Below are positions 1-12,534 of a stretch of 64,000 nucleotides of DNA, piece by piece. Source of the stretch: Schistosoma mansoni (Eukaryota > Platyhelminthes > Trematoda > Strigeidida > Schistosomatidae). How positions within the stretch are numbered: position 1 is the stretch's first letter; each line of letters begins with the position of its first letter. The stretch is taken from NCBI RefSeq assembly GCF_000237925.1, contig NC_031502.1, positions 29,773,266-29,837,265 on the forward strand, written 5' to 3'. Below the pieces are notes generated by a model. The model saw only the letters and a program-made list of their open reading frames with translations, had not been told where the DNA came from and made no database searches. The position numbers and the translations under genes were made by a program.

Positions 1-366
1 TACGATCCAGATTAATGGTATAGCGGCCTGTCTTCAAATTGATACAGCATCCGATATTACTCTAGTGTCTAGAGAGACGTATAACTTGCTGGGAAAGCCG
101 CCAATGAAGCCATCGAAAAAAACGGCTAAAAATGCATCTGGAGGCGTACTAAAACTAGTTGGCAAATTACAATGTGAATTTTCCTTTAATGGAAATAACT
201 GTAAAGGGGTATGTTATCTAACAGAACGACCAAACCTTGATCTACTTGGTCTAGATATGTTAGAAAAGCTTGGATTAATGGATATACCCATCAACAGCGT
301 TTGTAACGTGTCGTGTCCATCATTAGACACCACTTCACATGCAAAAAAGACAGTGAAAAAGTTCTA
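1..366 (+). pseudogene. gypsy aspartic protease domain (broken pol)
   Basis: The frame is open from the left edge and carries a D-T-A-S-D active-site motif near position 45, a variant of the usual D-T/S-G. A hydrophobic L-L-G-L-D-x-L segment follows near 240-260, as in retropepsins. It ends at a TAG at 364-366, whereas an intact element would read on into RT. The linker resumes in a shifted frame. The N-terminus and gag lie outside the window. Confidence 0.75.
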
Positions 367-531
367 GAAAATCTTAAGAGAAAATTCGCCTCTGTTTTCC
401 AGAATAGCCTTGGTCACTGCACTAAATTGAAAGCTCATTTACCCCTGAAACCAGATGCCTGACCCGTTTTTCGCCCGAGACGTCCTGTACCATATGCTAC
501 TTTTGAATTAGTCGATCAGGGACTTAATTGT

Positions 532-993
532 TTGCAGCAAGCTTGTGTAATCCAACCGGTTAATTACTCTTCATGGGCCGCGCCGATTGTAGTGATTAGA
601 AAGCCCAATGGAACTATCCGCATCAGTGCTGATTTCTCAACGGGTTTAAATGCTGAATTGGATGAATATCAATATCCGTTACCTGTTCCTGAAGACCTGT
701 TTGCTAAACTAAATGGTGGTACATGTTTCGCGAAAATAGACTTTTCGGATGCCTATCTGCAAGTGGAGGTAGATGACGATAGTAGAGAGCTTCTGACTAT
801 CAACACTCATCGAGGGTTATTTCAATACACCCGCCTACCATTCGGCATCAAGAACGCACCTGCCATCTTTCAGCAAATAATGGATACAATGCTAACCGGC
901 ATACCAGGTACAGCAGCTTATCTAGATGACATCATAGTTATGGGTTCCACTAACAGTGAACGTTCCGATCGTCTACACCAAGTTCTCAACCGA
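532..993 (+). pseudogene. gypsy reverse transcriptase domain (3' truncated)
   Basis: The palm and fingers of a Ty3/gypsy RT are readable: a W-A-A-P-I-V-V-I-R-K entry motif, then F-A-K-I-D-F-S-D-A-Y, L-P-F-G-I-K-N-A-P and the catalytic Y-L-D-D near 920. The frame runs to about 993, where the (TAA)n tract interrupts it. Thumb, RNase H and integrase are missing. The reading frame then continues into unrelated sequence, so the last 30 or so codons of the open frame are not RT. Confidence 0.88.
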
Positions 994-1013
994 GTAATAA
1001 TAATAATAATAAT
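994..1013. repeat. (TAA)n microsatellite
   Basis: About six TAA units mark the point at which the gypsy RT homology ends. Confidence 0.9.
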
Positions 1014-4000
1014 TTATTCTCAGTTAACAGTTTGTCACATGAGGCATGCCGGTTTACAGGCAAGATCAAATTATTAAAGAAGTTACAATTTTCACTGTTG
1101 AAAATTACTCAGCTGGGTTGATATTTCATAAGATATGAATGTAAATGGATTTCATAAGGAACATGTCAATATCACACTTGGCGCACTTTATGGAGGTAGC
1201 GTTGCAACATACAACTGATGGTCAAGAACAGATGCATGCGAAGTTGGGGGCTTTTAGAAGTTTCGAACTTATATCCCTCCAGAATATTGGAAGCTTCAAT
1301 AACGGTGTAGGACGAAGTCACCCGTGCCATATCTGTTTTCGGTGGAGTATCTGCAGGAGGCTGAAAAAGGTGTAAGAAAAAGGAAGGACGAAAAGCAGAG
1401 CACACAATATTCATGGAGGAATAGTTAAGGTATAACCATTTAGTCTATTTGTCTGCTACTGAAGTACTTATTAGGTAAGATCATACTAATGTGTTAGAGA
1501 AAAATAAGTGTGGGCAAGGTATGAGTGGATAAGGAACTGTATAAATGAAGGTAGTTCAGAAGGAAGTATGGAATTGTGTAATTATAAAATAAAGTACTGA
1601 AAACAGTATTCCGATACGAATGGAATTATATGACCTACATAGCTATCGTTTAACCGGTTTTTGCATTGAGGTGTTAACGACTCATACAATCTTGTTAATA
1701 CTCTGCCCCTGGATGTAATCAGAATAAAACTAACAAATCAAGAAACTTTGCTGGAAAATGATGATATCTACTTCCGATGAACTAGGAAAATGTTGTTATT
1801 TGATTACGTAAGACTTTGTTCATGTTGCTAAACACATGTTTAAAAATAAGTTACGATGTGTATCATTAAGGCTTGCTTTTATTATGTACTTGGAACTTAG
1901 TCTGGCACAACAAGTCTTTCTTAGTGATATAACACAAAACTTGCTGTGTTTTAAAGGCAAATTTGTTTAAGGTCCCACTTCCTCAAAACGATTTACATAA
2001 TTCCCCAGGGAGTCATCTGTCGTACGAACGTCCTGCAAAACAGTCTATTGGAACTTCTTTCGATATCATTGCAGAATATCGCGCAGTTTGCAGACTTTTA
2101 CTGATCACTGGGTTAAATAAACCTATTAGTCGTCATACCAGTATTTCCCAGTACTATCCAGTTCACACTCTGGTAGTCAGCGATGAATCGATGTTCATAT
2201 TGGAGATAAGTCGATGTGTGTACACTACGGCCTTGTGTTTCGTGATTCAACACCCCCCCCTTTCGGCCATAGTAACATGGTGAAGCCTCGTAGGCCTTTC
2301 TGGAGAAGGATGCCACATCAAAGCACAGCACAAATACGGGAGCATTTTTGCATTTTTGGGGGAGATTCATCACATCGTTCTTTCTTTCAATTTTTGGGCT
2401 AACTCATTCTTTCTTTTTGAACCAATAATAATTGTACAATGATTCTTTGTAGCTTTCGTAATCAGTCGGGGGTACAGGTAGAATGGATGATCAAAGCGAT
2501 TTCCACCACCCGGATTACCGCTCACGTTAGTTCATGGGAACAGTCCCATTGTCCAGGAGGCAAGACGAGGATGTGTTAGTCGGATTTGGCGCAGATTATT
2601 ATTTGAAGGAATTTTCTGTTAACACAAAAACCACATCTGCGACAGTCTGAATATAGATCCCAGTTTCTGTAGTCTTTCATACATCTCCACAATTTCATCG
2701 AACGTCTGTCCAACTCTGGACTGAATATAGACTCTGTATTATCCAGAATACATACATCAGCACCAGAACAAATAATAGAAATCAGGACAGTTTCATCTGG
2801 TTCTTGGAGAAGCATATGCTTAATGTGGATAATATGTGCACAAAGCATATTCTTATAAAAGTTTTTTTTTAGGATTTTGCTCTCACTTCTTTTGCACAAG
2901 AGAATTCGGGTCTCCTGTACGGAGGGAACTCACTACTACCTTTAGTTTGCAATTCAAACACATATAACCATAGAGTGTATAATAGTTGTCAGATAGATGC
3001 TTTCGAAGTCTAACACTAATGACACTTCTTCAGTGGTTTGCATCTCATCATATGAAATACTAGAATATTGTGTAAATTTATGTAGCACCTTTTTAATCAT
3101 TTTTCTGTTTATTTGATTTATGCATACAATATATCGGTCAGACTTTATCTTTACGTGTCATACTCTTTATCTGTACTAAGTTTTGACACAGCGAAGATTT
3201 GTAGCTCAAGTGAATGATCTGGGTGGTGTTTTATTCCTTGAACTGGATATTTTGATCGTGATCGATTAAATTCGACCCACGCTGAATGACTGAAACATGG
3301 GATTGGTCGTCCTTTAGTAGCCAATCACTCAGGACAAAAAAACCATCCCGGTCAGACAGCAGAATACATACATATATACATACATGTACAATTCAAAGTC
3401 GTTTAGTTAGTGTTTCACTGGTGAGGTAGGTTTTTCGGAACACCGTCGTGTTTTAAATCTGACAGTTTTAGTAGTTTTGGGCGTTAGCGACTTCGTCATA
3501 CAGCGCATCCATGCACAAAGGACACTAACCAAGTTTCATAAAGGGTTGGCGACCTATTTTAGAATAGGTATCTTCTGATGGCAACTAAACCAAGAGCTTT
3601 TCAAACAATGGAGAGTGATTTGCTGGCCTATATAACCCATGATGTGTTCTCTCCTACTGTGCACTGTCAGAGAGAGTTTTGGAAGTGAAAGGGAAAACTT
3701 CTGACTGACTACTTTCGTGTACCAAAGCAACAATTAGAATATTTTGTCCCTGAACTAGATCACTATTAACAGATCAGTTTCGCCTAGCAAACTGCGATGT
3801 GACTTCTGTTGATCAGCAACATGACGTCTAGCATTTCCGAAAAACACATTTGATCTGGGAAGAGTAGCATATTCAGCACAAAAACTAAGAGGTTACATAA
3901 AGTGACCACACCTGAGTGGCTTAGCCAGGTCATTTTGATTAATTCTTCCCGCGTTCCCCATCTTTGACCTCTAAGTGCTATATACTGAATGTAAATCCCA

Positions 4001-5413
4001 TTAACTATAAGTTCAGCTACAAAGTCGTGTGGTTAGGAAGCTACACGACTAGAGATCCTGGGTTATGTGAAAAACGGAACTCTCATTACAGACCAAACAG
4101 GGAGCCTGGTACAATTTGAAAGTCTCCCAGAAGAATATGTTTAAAAGATAAATTGTACATGGACAGACTCCGACTGATAAGATTATTTTCGTCGATCTAT
4201 AGGAGAACAAGAGGTGATCTAACAATGGCATACAACATATTAAGTATGCCAAGTCACCCCAACACAAGCACACTACTAGAACATCAGCAGCACGCTCCTC
4301 GAGGTAACCCTCTAATGATTGCACATCAAAGGAAGATCACCTATGTGCCCTCCTAATTTTCATATTGATAGTTACCTCCATTAGGAATATCCTCTCAGCT
4401 GAAGTGACAACAACTTTAAGTGGAGATTTGACAAACAAGTGCTCACCTGAGGATAATAATTTCCCCCTCGGACTAAGTAGGTCTTGTGGATTTACTATGG
4501 TTGTCATTACTGCATATGAGTGACCACTTCCTATCTCTCTTATCATCATTTCCATTTCCCCTCTTATTCTTTCACTTCCGTCTTCTTACACATACTAAGT
4601 AGGTCATTTGTTTATTCTTGAGGCAATCCTTTTGTAGACCATCAACTTTGACGATCTATGTCGAATGATTGGAGGTCTAAGCGAGTTAGGCGGGAATGTT
4701 GTGACGAACCAGCTTACTTCTAAGTCACTCCTCGCGGTCAGCATCTAACGTGGATTACTCTTTCGACGTATTGAAGAACTATGGTTGCTTTGAAGACTGT
4801 ATAATACAAAGGGCGTGATTACGTAAATATATTAGTAGGGATGAGTACAGAGATTTTAGTGAGACCACCACCATATGAGCCAGCCCATTACGTATGATTG
4901 AATGATGCGCGTCTGTTGTCCCCGATTTTAACAGGATTCGATGATTTGATCGATATTCAGTGACCCAACTGCCGGATGATTTGACAAGGGCTCAGTGACA
5001 TTTCACTGCCCCCCACAGTCTTCTTCTATCACTCGAATTACCACTTTATTATTTTCACGATGCAACCAGCTAACCTCCTGCCTGATGACGCGATAGATGC
5101 TGGTATCCAGAATCCCCACCACCCTGAGACAAACGCGCTCACTTGAACTACAAAATATACGAATTCTCAATTGACTACCAAACTGACCGCAATAAGTACT
5201 GTCCAGTGGCTGAACTGTCACATATTTTACACCAAAAAATGGATGAAACCGTACCGAAACATCAAGAAGCAAACAAAAATAAATCATTCGGCTTATACAA
5301 ACTCGTGATATAGTTATTGGATATTGGATACATTGAAATAGGTCTGGGAAGTGGCGGTAAGAAAATCGTCGAAGGTCAGTTTTGATTTTCGGTTTTCCAA
5401 TTACCTACTTCCG
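1014..5413. other. intergenic region without recognised genes
   Basis: I recognise no host gene here. Short open frames at 1172-1414 (-), 2576-2899 (-), 2113-2373 (-) and 4049-4324 (-) have no family signature. The first has fairly protein-like composition and could be a decayed transposon frame. A motif at about 3008-3040 (- strand) begins CTGAAGAAG and has GAAA about 20 nt later. It resembles a Penelope-like hammerhead core but is too weak to call. The rest is AT-rich unique or decayed repeat sequence. Confidence 0.5.
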
Positions 5414-5939
5414 ATGTCTAAATTGGGTCGTAAAATTATAAATACACCCAGGGCACCAAAATCTATAGGACCATACAAGTAATATGAACCTCAAATCTCG
5501 ATTTTGTAGCCAAGGTGTAGCTGTGAATAACACCTTATATATTTCAGGCCAGTTGGGTCTCGTTCCTGACACAATGCTTTTTGCTGGAGATGATGTTGAG
5601 TCACAAACTCATCAGTCTCTTAAAAACATCAGAGAAATAGTTCAGTCTGCTGGTTTTACTATGCGTGATGTGGTTAAGACTACTTTGTTTTTAGCCGATA
5701 TGAATGATTTCGCGAAAGTTAATACGATATATGCGCAATGTAATCTTTGGTACTAATAACTCTACCCTCTTTCAGATTTTTCAGATCCATATCCAGCTCG
5801 GGCTACTTACCAAGTTGAATGTTTACCGAAAGTATGTTGTTTGTTTGAATAATTCGATAATCAGAATGGGAAAATAGAAATAGAAGCAATAGCAGTTCAA
5901 GAAGAATCAGGATCTCAAGGAAATGAAAGCCTAGAATAA
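5414..5939 (+). CDS. RidA/YjgF/UK114-family protein (2-iminobutanoate/2-iminopropanoate deaminase), 4 exons
   Basis: RidA proteins are small cytosolic or mitochondrial trimers that hydrolyse reactive enamines and imines released by PLP enzymes. I assemble exons 5414-5478, 5510-5739, 5776-5831 and 5865-5939. All introns are GT-AG and only 31, 36 and 33 nt long, and the phases fit. The product is 141 aa, the usual family length. Landmarks are the N-terminal T-P-R-A-P-K-S-I-G-P-Y, then Y-I-S-G-Q-L-G, then P-Y-P-A-R-A-T-Y-Q-V with the substrate-binding Arg, then I-E-I-E-A-I-A. The start ATG at 5414 puts the T-P-x-A-P motif at the expected place. An ATG at 5484 lies inside intron 1 and is not the start. 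An AATAAA follows 59 nt after the stop. The gene appears complete and intact. The precise substrate is inferred from the family. Confidence 0.95.
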
Positions 5940-5997
5940 TCTGGCTCCTCACTTTTGTCAGGAGCTTTGCTCAGTAAAGTTCTAAATTTTAGTAATG

Positions 5998-6003
5998 AAT
6001 AAA
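5998..6003 (+). promoter_or_regulatory. candidate polyadenylation signal of the RidA-like gene
   Basis: A canonical AATAAA lies 59 nt after the TAA stop, a normal distance for a compact gene. Confidence 0.6.
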
Positions 6004-9000
6004 GAAAATCGTAATTCTTCACAACTTTGGAGTGTTCTTGCACGCGCAGTCAAGTGTAGTTACAAAGAAGGAAAGCCTAAATTATCTTGTAACAGGCACT
6101 TTGAAGCTAATCATTTGACGAAAAAGGTTTTTGAAATCCACTCATTAGAACAACCTGCCGAGGTGATTGTCATGTGTATTTATCACTGAGTTTTCGTCAT
6201 CCGTACAGTATTTATAACCAAACGTGTTAGGTACGAATTAAATTTCTATTTGACCTGGAAACAATAAGGTATACCACTTGATTTGCACAGCTGAGACAAT
6301 TCACAACTGGTTTGGTTGATATAGATTCGTTAAGAAAAGTATCCGTATTATCTTTCGTATTTAACCGGTATTTCTCAGTATTACAAGTAATGGTCTGTTT
6401 TAACCGAAACTTTGCTTTTGTTTAGGGGAGTGTTAAACGTTAATACTATATACTGGAACGTTTTTCGGGTATAATAAGTGGTCTAAAAACGTTACGCAAT
6501 GCAATAACATAAGGAATAAGAGATTCCAGGAATTTTTGTCTTGGGGGTTTCTTTTGAAGAGTAAAGTTCAAACTTGGTAAATTTGACCATTTTTAAAAGG
6601 ACGTTTGCGAGTTGCTTTACTGACTCGCTAGAAGTTCACTTAGGGAATTACCAATTATGAAGATTGCTGTTTTTACATACACTTATTACCCCTCGTGGAG
6701 GAGCATAGGCCACCCACCATAAGATTACATAAGCTTACCCCTATGCATTTGAATTATATAGGTATACCAATTCGACAATACTTTCAAACCTGACTAGGTT
6801 ATTTATACAAATCGAGGGTTTTTATACCCATATAATTATATTTTAGTAAATTTGTATCCCTTGATCCTATTTTAAAATCCACATCTCACTGATCGCAATA
6901 CCTTTAGGACACTAAACTAGCTTAAGAAATGAGGTTTCTTGTCTTACAGGTCTAGTTTTGGTTAACCTAGCAAACAGACATTAATTTAAAAGTATTCTCA
7001 ATAAATATTCGTATTGTCTTATTAAACATGTATGACCGTGAACTGGACTTTGAATAAATCGTTTACACTTGCTACATGTTATCCAGGGATACCTAACGTT
7101 TCTATTTCTAAGAAAATGAGGTTCAGGAAATTATTTAGAAACACTAAGGTCAGTGGTAAATTAAGTGGGATTTTGGTTTCTTACTAAAAACATTTAGTTT
7201 TTTGTCACATTGGTTTGTGGTTCACTCTAATACGGTTACATGATAGTACATATTGTAGCCCTGGGAATAGTATACAGTTACATATCGGACTGGAAAGTTT
7301 TTTCATTTCACGTCAAGTCTAGATGCCGAACAACAACAAAGACACTCTAACTGAACTCACATATATATTTACATTTGGCCACCTCATGATATTGTTGATC
7401 CACGTGTTTTTAATGTCCAAGACTTAAGTCCTTTGGAGCTTGGTCTGATTCATGTTCCTCTAGTAGCTTTGCTTTTGGCTAAAATGTTTATCCACCTGTT
7501 CCTTACTCAAATGTCTGAACTAAAATATACCAAAAAGTTTCCTTATCAGTGAAAATGTCATTTGTTTTTCACTTCGATCTTGCAGTGATCTGTCATATCT
7601 CGCACTGATTGCAAATAGTTAATCAGTTTTCTAGTTACATTCAACTTTGTGACCAACTAGCGATGTGTAAAATGTGTGAAATTTAAATGACTAATAAACG
7701 AACTTAGTACTGGACAGTTTGTCAACAAATGCCACAAATGGAGAGAGGAGTTTCATGTATGTGTGCATTTCAGTTGGTGGCCTATGGGTTAATGCACATG
7801 GCGCTCAATAAATTAAGTTCAAGATTCGCTTCGTTTGGACAGTCTCATGGTATCATTAGCTCACATAAAAAGTATGACTCAAATTCGATTCCATTATTGG
7901 TAAACAATTTGTACTATATAACTAGTGTATTTTTGTATAACTTGGAGATATGTATTGTAGTGTAGTAAGAGCAGTTTATGAGCTGTATACTTCAGTACTT
8001 GTTCTGTTGTAAGAACTTTAGTAAGAATTTTTGGCCGCCTGAAACTCAATTCCGTTAAAAGCCAATTAATCTCTTTGAGGTTATCTAGTCAAAACTCATT
8101 ACAACTATGATAAACAATTCAAGTAGTTTATGTGCAATTCTCTAACAGTAAACTGCAGTTGAAAATGGAGGGACAAATGCAAAAGGGTGCTTATATTCTC
8201 AGAAATGATTCTCAGCTGTTTAAAATGAATATTTTGATCAATATTTTGATCGTTTGTGTTTTCGCAACAATACTGATGTATAATCCACAAATTAGTTCGG
8301 CAATATTTCATTTTAGTGCAAATTTCTATGTAAAGAATGTGGATTGTCTGTTGAGATTGTGAACTTGCGCCAAATGTGATGGCTGTTTTATTGTTTTGAC
8401 CAAGACCCAATTGTTAAATCAGTCGACAGGTTTCGTTGAGACGGCATTGTCTGTACTGCATGGTTTTATTGTGAATCATTAATTATTTTTCCAAACACCA
8501 TCACTACAAAAACACGTAAGCTGCCGAAATTTCCGTAAAAGTGACTAATAGGATATCCTTTAAAAACTGAATTCGGTTGTTGTCAACACTTTCCTCCTAT
8601 TATCTCAGTAATATGAAAAGACATCAGTTCATGGAAATTTAACATGTGTATAATGATTAAAAAAAGTCACTTATGTGTCTAACATTATTGCTGTCATATG
8701 TAATAGGAAAATGAAGTTTTAATCATTGAATTAAGTTGACCTTGTGAAACTCAACAGTAAATGGTTTATTATCCGTATTACTAAAATAGCAAAACCCAAC
8801 GAGCCTGACCTGTTTTATGTTTTGACAAGCCTATTTATATCCATAGTTTACATCACGTATTAATTTTCGAGACAACCACGAAGCCAGAAACCACTGAACA
8901 GCTTTTTTTCGTAGTATGAAGTGGATGATAGTCACGCAATATTGTCTTATTTGTGTAAAATTGGAGATGTGAACCATCGTTTACCAACTTAGTAAGTAGT

Positions 9001-9448
9001 ATAAGGTTTAGACACTAGTCTAAAGGTCTGGAGATTCTGTGTTGTATCCCTTGGGGTGTCTTGGATGTACATTGTCAAGCTGTCTTGTACTTGGACGAAT
9101 CAGGTGTCTAGTGCCTCTTGGTTTTCAGTGTTCGTCAGTTTGTAACGCAAACTAAAAGTTGGGCGACCCTCACAAATCTCCAAACTCTTACTTCTAATGC
9201 ATATACATAGCCGATCTTGTATATTAGGAATTATATTTTGACTATCTAAAGACTACAACGGATAAATCTTGGTAAAAATTTCTGTTGGGGATTTTCTTTA
9301 TAAATAACTATATCTTCATGATGGCGCTTTTTGATGAAATTATAAAACACTATGTAGAGTAAGTTAGACCTACTATATTGAGGACTGAGGTAATTTTGGA
9401 AACTAACTTTATCTACTAAATGTTCACTGTCAGATAGTTTTTCCGGTA
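6004..9448. other. intergenic region, mostly unrecognised AT-rich sequence
   Basis: Apart from a short RTE 3'-end fragment near 6683-6722 I recognise nothing. Frames at 7729-7965 and 8105-8410 have biased composition and no family signal. A diverged SINE-like stretch may lie at about 9005-9190. The missing 5' exon of the downstream methyltransferase could be here, but I could not identify it. Confidence 0.45.
6683..6722 (-). mobile_element. RTE/SR2-like LINE 3'-end fragment
   Basis: A short stretch reading TTACCCCTCGTGGAGGAGCA matches the 3' terminus of the RTE-like copies at 14256 (-) and 58640 (+). Only the terminal tens of bases are kept, a typical 5'-truncated LINE remnant. Confidence 0.7.
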
Positions 9449-9632
9449 ACAGATTCAAAATGAAAGTCATTCCTGTCCTTTCAGTTTCACCGTAATAGAG
9501 ATGGACTCGATGTAAGTACATAAACCTTGTGAAGGCTCTTTACTCGAACACTACCAGTCGAGTGAGAGCTTATGGCGAACTATCATCTGATTTTACAACC
9601 TCAAGTAGTGACCGACAAGGCTGTCTTCTATC
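9449..9632 (+). mobile_element. LINE reverse-transcriptase fragment (duplicate of 10949-11127)
   Basis: This segment is nearly identical to the first 180 bases after the gap at 10749-10948. It covers the RT stretch before the Q-G-C-P-L-S-P motif and breaks off at about 9632. It may be an independent truncated insertion, or an artefact of the nearby gap. Confidence 0.8.
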
Positions 9633-10748
9633 CCCAGTTAGAAACCCAGAACAACGGAATTTTATGTGTGTAAGACCAATTACAAAACCGTGAAGTGACT
9701 TAAGAACCTTAGTTGACCTTCAAAATAAGGAAACAAAACAAACCAGACCTCGAAATTCAAAGTTTGTTAGACAGAGTTGATGAACTTCAGTTTTTCAAGA
9801 CTTGCACCCTGGTAGTAGTAAAATATTGCAATAAAGATGGAGAGTTATTCAATATCCCCAATCTTAGTAACGAGTTTACACAAACCGATCGAATAATTTG
9901 CGCTCGCTTCTTGTTGTTTCAGTACAGTTCCAGGTGTTTGACGATATCTAAAGAGGGATGATCCAGTCACTTGATTACACTAGTCCCTGTCAACTTAAAA
10001 ATTATTTGTAGGTCCATGTACCTCGTATTCTCAGTGAGTATGTTTGCCTCAGAACAGCTGGATTTCTGGAGCCAGCAGATATCACAATACCAGGTAGCAG
10101 ATTGGTTTCAATGTAAAATTTAGTAGAGAGACAATTTAAATTTTTCATATTCACTCCGCAAACTGAAGGACAAAACGAACAAGCGAGTATTACCAGTGAT
10201 AGAGATGTAAAATGTAGTGTATCAACCCCCTCCCTATATGTGTATCCATGTGTTTTAAATCATAGTCTATCTATTTAGTTATTATTTTTTTTTTTTAGAT
10301 AATAAAACAAAACAAAAAAAAATCATATATTGTATGTAGAATAATAGATATTTTATTGATTTATTGAAATCAATCACTTTTTCATTAACTTCTTAATTTA
10401 AATTTAATAACTTTCATTACATAATATACTACTTAATTATTACTCATTAATTGTGTATCATTTATTTATATTATACAAATCTATATTACCAAAAAAACTG
10501 TAATAATCAATATATATTGATTACATCATCATATATTTATATTTGATTACATAATTTTAATGATTTTTTTAGATTAATGATTACTTAATAATAATTAATT
10601 ATTGATATTGTTTAATTATTTCATTTATTGATTTATTTATTGATTTATTGATTTGGATAATTTAAAAACTCTTAATAATCAATAACATGACAACCATAAA
10701 TCAATATGAATTGAAACAAAAAAAATAAACACAAATCATAAACTGTGA
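9633..10748. other. unassigned region: unknown open frame, then AT-rich tract
   Basis: An 82-codon + frame at 9713-9961 (K-I-R-K-Q-N-K-P-D near the start), and a second short open stretch at about 10014-10125, have ordinary protein-like composition but match no family I know. From about 10250 to the gap the sequence is extremely A/T-rich, with T and A homopolymers and many TTATTGATT-like repeats. That probably explains the assembly break. Confidence 0.45.
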
Positions 10749-10948
10749 NNNNNNNNNNNNNNNNNNNNNNNNNNNNNNNNNNNNNNNNNNNNNNNNNNNN
10801 NNNNNNNNNNNNNNNNNNNNNNNNNNNNNNNNNNNNNNNNNNNNNNNNNNNNNNNNNNNNNNNNNNNNNNNNNNNNNNNNNNNNNNNNNNNNNNNNNNNN
10901 NNNNNNNNNNNNNNNNNNNNNNNNNNNNNNNNNNNNNNNNNNNNNNNN
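10749..10948. other. assembly gap (200 N)
   Basis: A 200-N placeholder. The right flank starts inside a LINE RT that is also present 1.5 kb to the left, so the gap borders a repeat. Confidence 0.99.
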
Positions 10949-12165
10949 GATTCAAAATGAAAGTCATTCCTGTCCTTTCAGTTTCACCGTAATAGAGATG
11001 GACTCGATGTAAGTACATAAACCTTGTGAAGGCTCTTTACTCGAACACTACCAGTCGAGTGAGAGCTTATGGCGAACTATCATCTGATTTTACAACCTCA
11101 AGTAGTGTCCGACAAGGCTGTCCACTATCCCCATTTTTGTTTAACTTCATTATAGACCTATTGCTGGAAATAATACTCTCGTCGACTGAACTTTCAGGAA
11201 TTGATCTATCAGGAGGTCTACTTATCAACTTAGAATACGCAGATGGAATAGTCCTATTTGGTGAAGACGCTGATAAAATGCAGAATCTTCTGTTAGCACT
11301 GAGTAACAATGCCACAATGTTTGGGATACGTTTCTGCCTCTCTAAATGCAAATTTTTGCTCCAGGACTGAGCTGCCTCAACACCTGTACTAAGAATAGGG
11401 AGTGAAATAGTCGTACGCGTCGACAACTTATCTTGGAAGTGTGATCAGCCCTAATGTGTTGGTGTCTGACGAAATCTCAGCACGGATTCAAAAAGCTCGT
11501 TTGGCTTTTGTCAACCTACGTCGTTTATGGCGTAAGCGAGATATCCGTCTATCAATAAATGGACGAGTATACTGCACAACAGTTCGTTTAGTTTTACTTT
11601 TCGGCTGCGAAATCCGGTTATTAAGGTTAAAAGATGCTCGTAAGTTACTAGTATTTGACCACATATATCTTAGAAATATTGCTCGCATCTGCTGGGATCA
11701 CCGGGTAAGTAATAGTGAGGTTAGACGTAGGGTGTTGAGGAATAATGGTAAATCAGTTGATGAGGTTGTAAATCTTCATCGAATGAGATGGTTGGGCCAC
11801 GTGTTACGTGAGCCTGAACACCGATTACCACGACGCGCAATGCTGACTAGTGTTGGTGATAGTTGGAAGAGAGTTAGGGGCAGCCAAACCAAAACGTGGC
11901 ATCAATGCTTGAAGTCACTAACTTCTAGTTTGAGCCATGTTGGTAGATACAGAGTAATTGTTTGTGGTTCGCGCGACTATCGTAACCAATGGTTTATCGA
12001 TTCTGTGACATGGCTCAGAATCGATCACAATGGCGTAGGTGTATACACTCTTTATCTTCCCTTAAACCTTGAGATTAAAATTGCTTCATATCTATCTTTC
12101 TTCCTGTACTATATTCTTATACACAATCTTTCTTTTATATATTACTACCATTGAAGTAACTACTT
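10949..12165 (+). mobile_element. endonuclease/RT-type LINE, RT domain to 3' end
   Basis: The RT core is readable from 11026: a V-R-Q-G-C-P-L-S-P-F-L-F-N motif, then L-E-Y-A-D-G for the usual Y-A-D-D (second catalytic Asp lost), then S-K-C-K-F-L-L-Q-D. After a stop and frameshift near 11368 the C-terminal part runs 11441-12154 with R-W-L-G-H-V-L-R and W-H-Q-C-L-K-S-L. The 5' half (endonuclease) is missing. The same family occurs at 34120-35990 (+) and 51635-52930 (-). The lost catalytic residue and the frameshift make it dead. Confidence 0.88.
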
Positions 12166-12534
12166 CTATGAATTTGGTGTTAATCTTGTTGTGCTAATGA
12201 GGTGTGGCAACTTGGACCGATACATATATGTTCCTGGTCCTATGTTGTAGCTGACTGTCTGAAATACTGTGTTCGTTGTTTTCAGTCAATATTTATAGAC
12301 TTCTTAATCGGTTATCTATAGCTAAATAATTTTCTACAAGTTCATGCGACAGGATAGAAGTCACACTTGTTTGTATTAGAAGCAATTATATTGTCTGATC
12401 ACCTATATATAAATAGATTGGATAGTTTTTTATAAACGTAATGTGTTATATTTGAGTGATTTGAATTCCTTTTCAAATCCTACAACATTCCATTGAGATA
12501 TTTACTTTCATATATTTTCGATTATAAATAACAG
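12166..12534. other. LINE 3'-UTR tail and presumed methyltransferase intron
   Basis: The first 90 or so bases (GAGGTGTGGCAACTTGGACC region) resemble the LINE 3' UTR also seen at 35940-36020. The rest is AT-rich. It ends in a splice acceptor (AACAG at 12530-12534). Confidence 0.55.

Larger units (their letters stand above)
1..993 (+). mobile_element. Ty3/gypsy-type LTR retrotransposon fragment (protease and RT)
   Basis: The block reads as retropepsin followed by reverse transcriptase, the order of a Ty3/gypsy pol gene. It enters from the left edge and stops abruptly at a TAA microsatellite at 994. No RNase H, integrase or LTR follows. Frames are broken between the two domains (stop near 364 and another near 462), so this is a dead copy. 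Boudicca- or Gulliver-like schistosome elements are the likely family, but I cannot confirm that from sequence alone. Confidence 0.85.

Noticed and set aside
3000-3045. Third Penelope-like hammerhead (- strand)
   Set aside because: CTGAAGAAG and GAAA are present, but stem II pairing and the cut site do not fit convincingly.
5484-5756. ORF starting at the ATG at 5484 as the RidA start and stop
   Set aside because: That ATG lies inside the 31-nt intron, and the stop at 5754-5756 lies in the second intron. Splicing restores the full family protein.
5995-6189. 64-codon + frame just after the RidA stop
   Set aside because: It overlaps the polyadenylation signal and shows no family signal.
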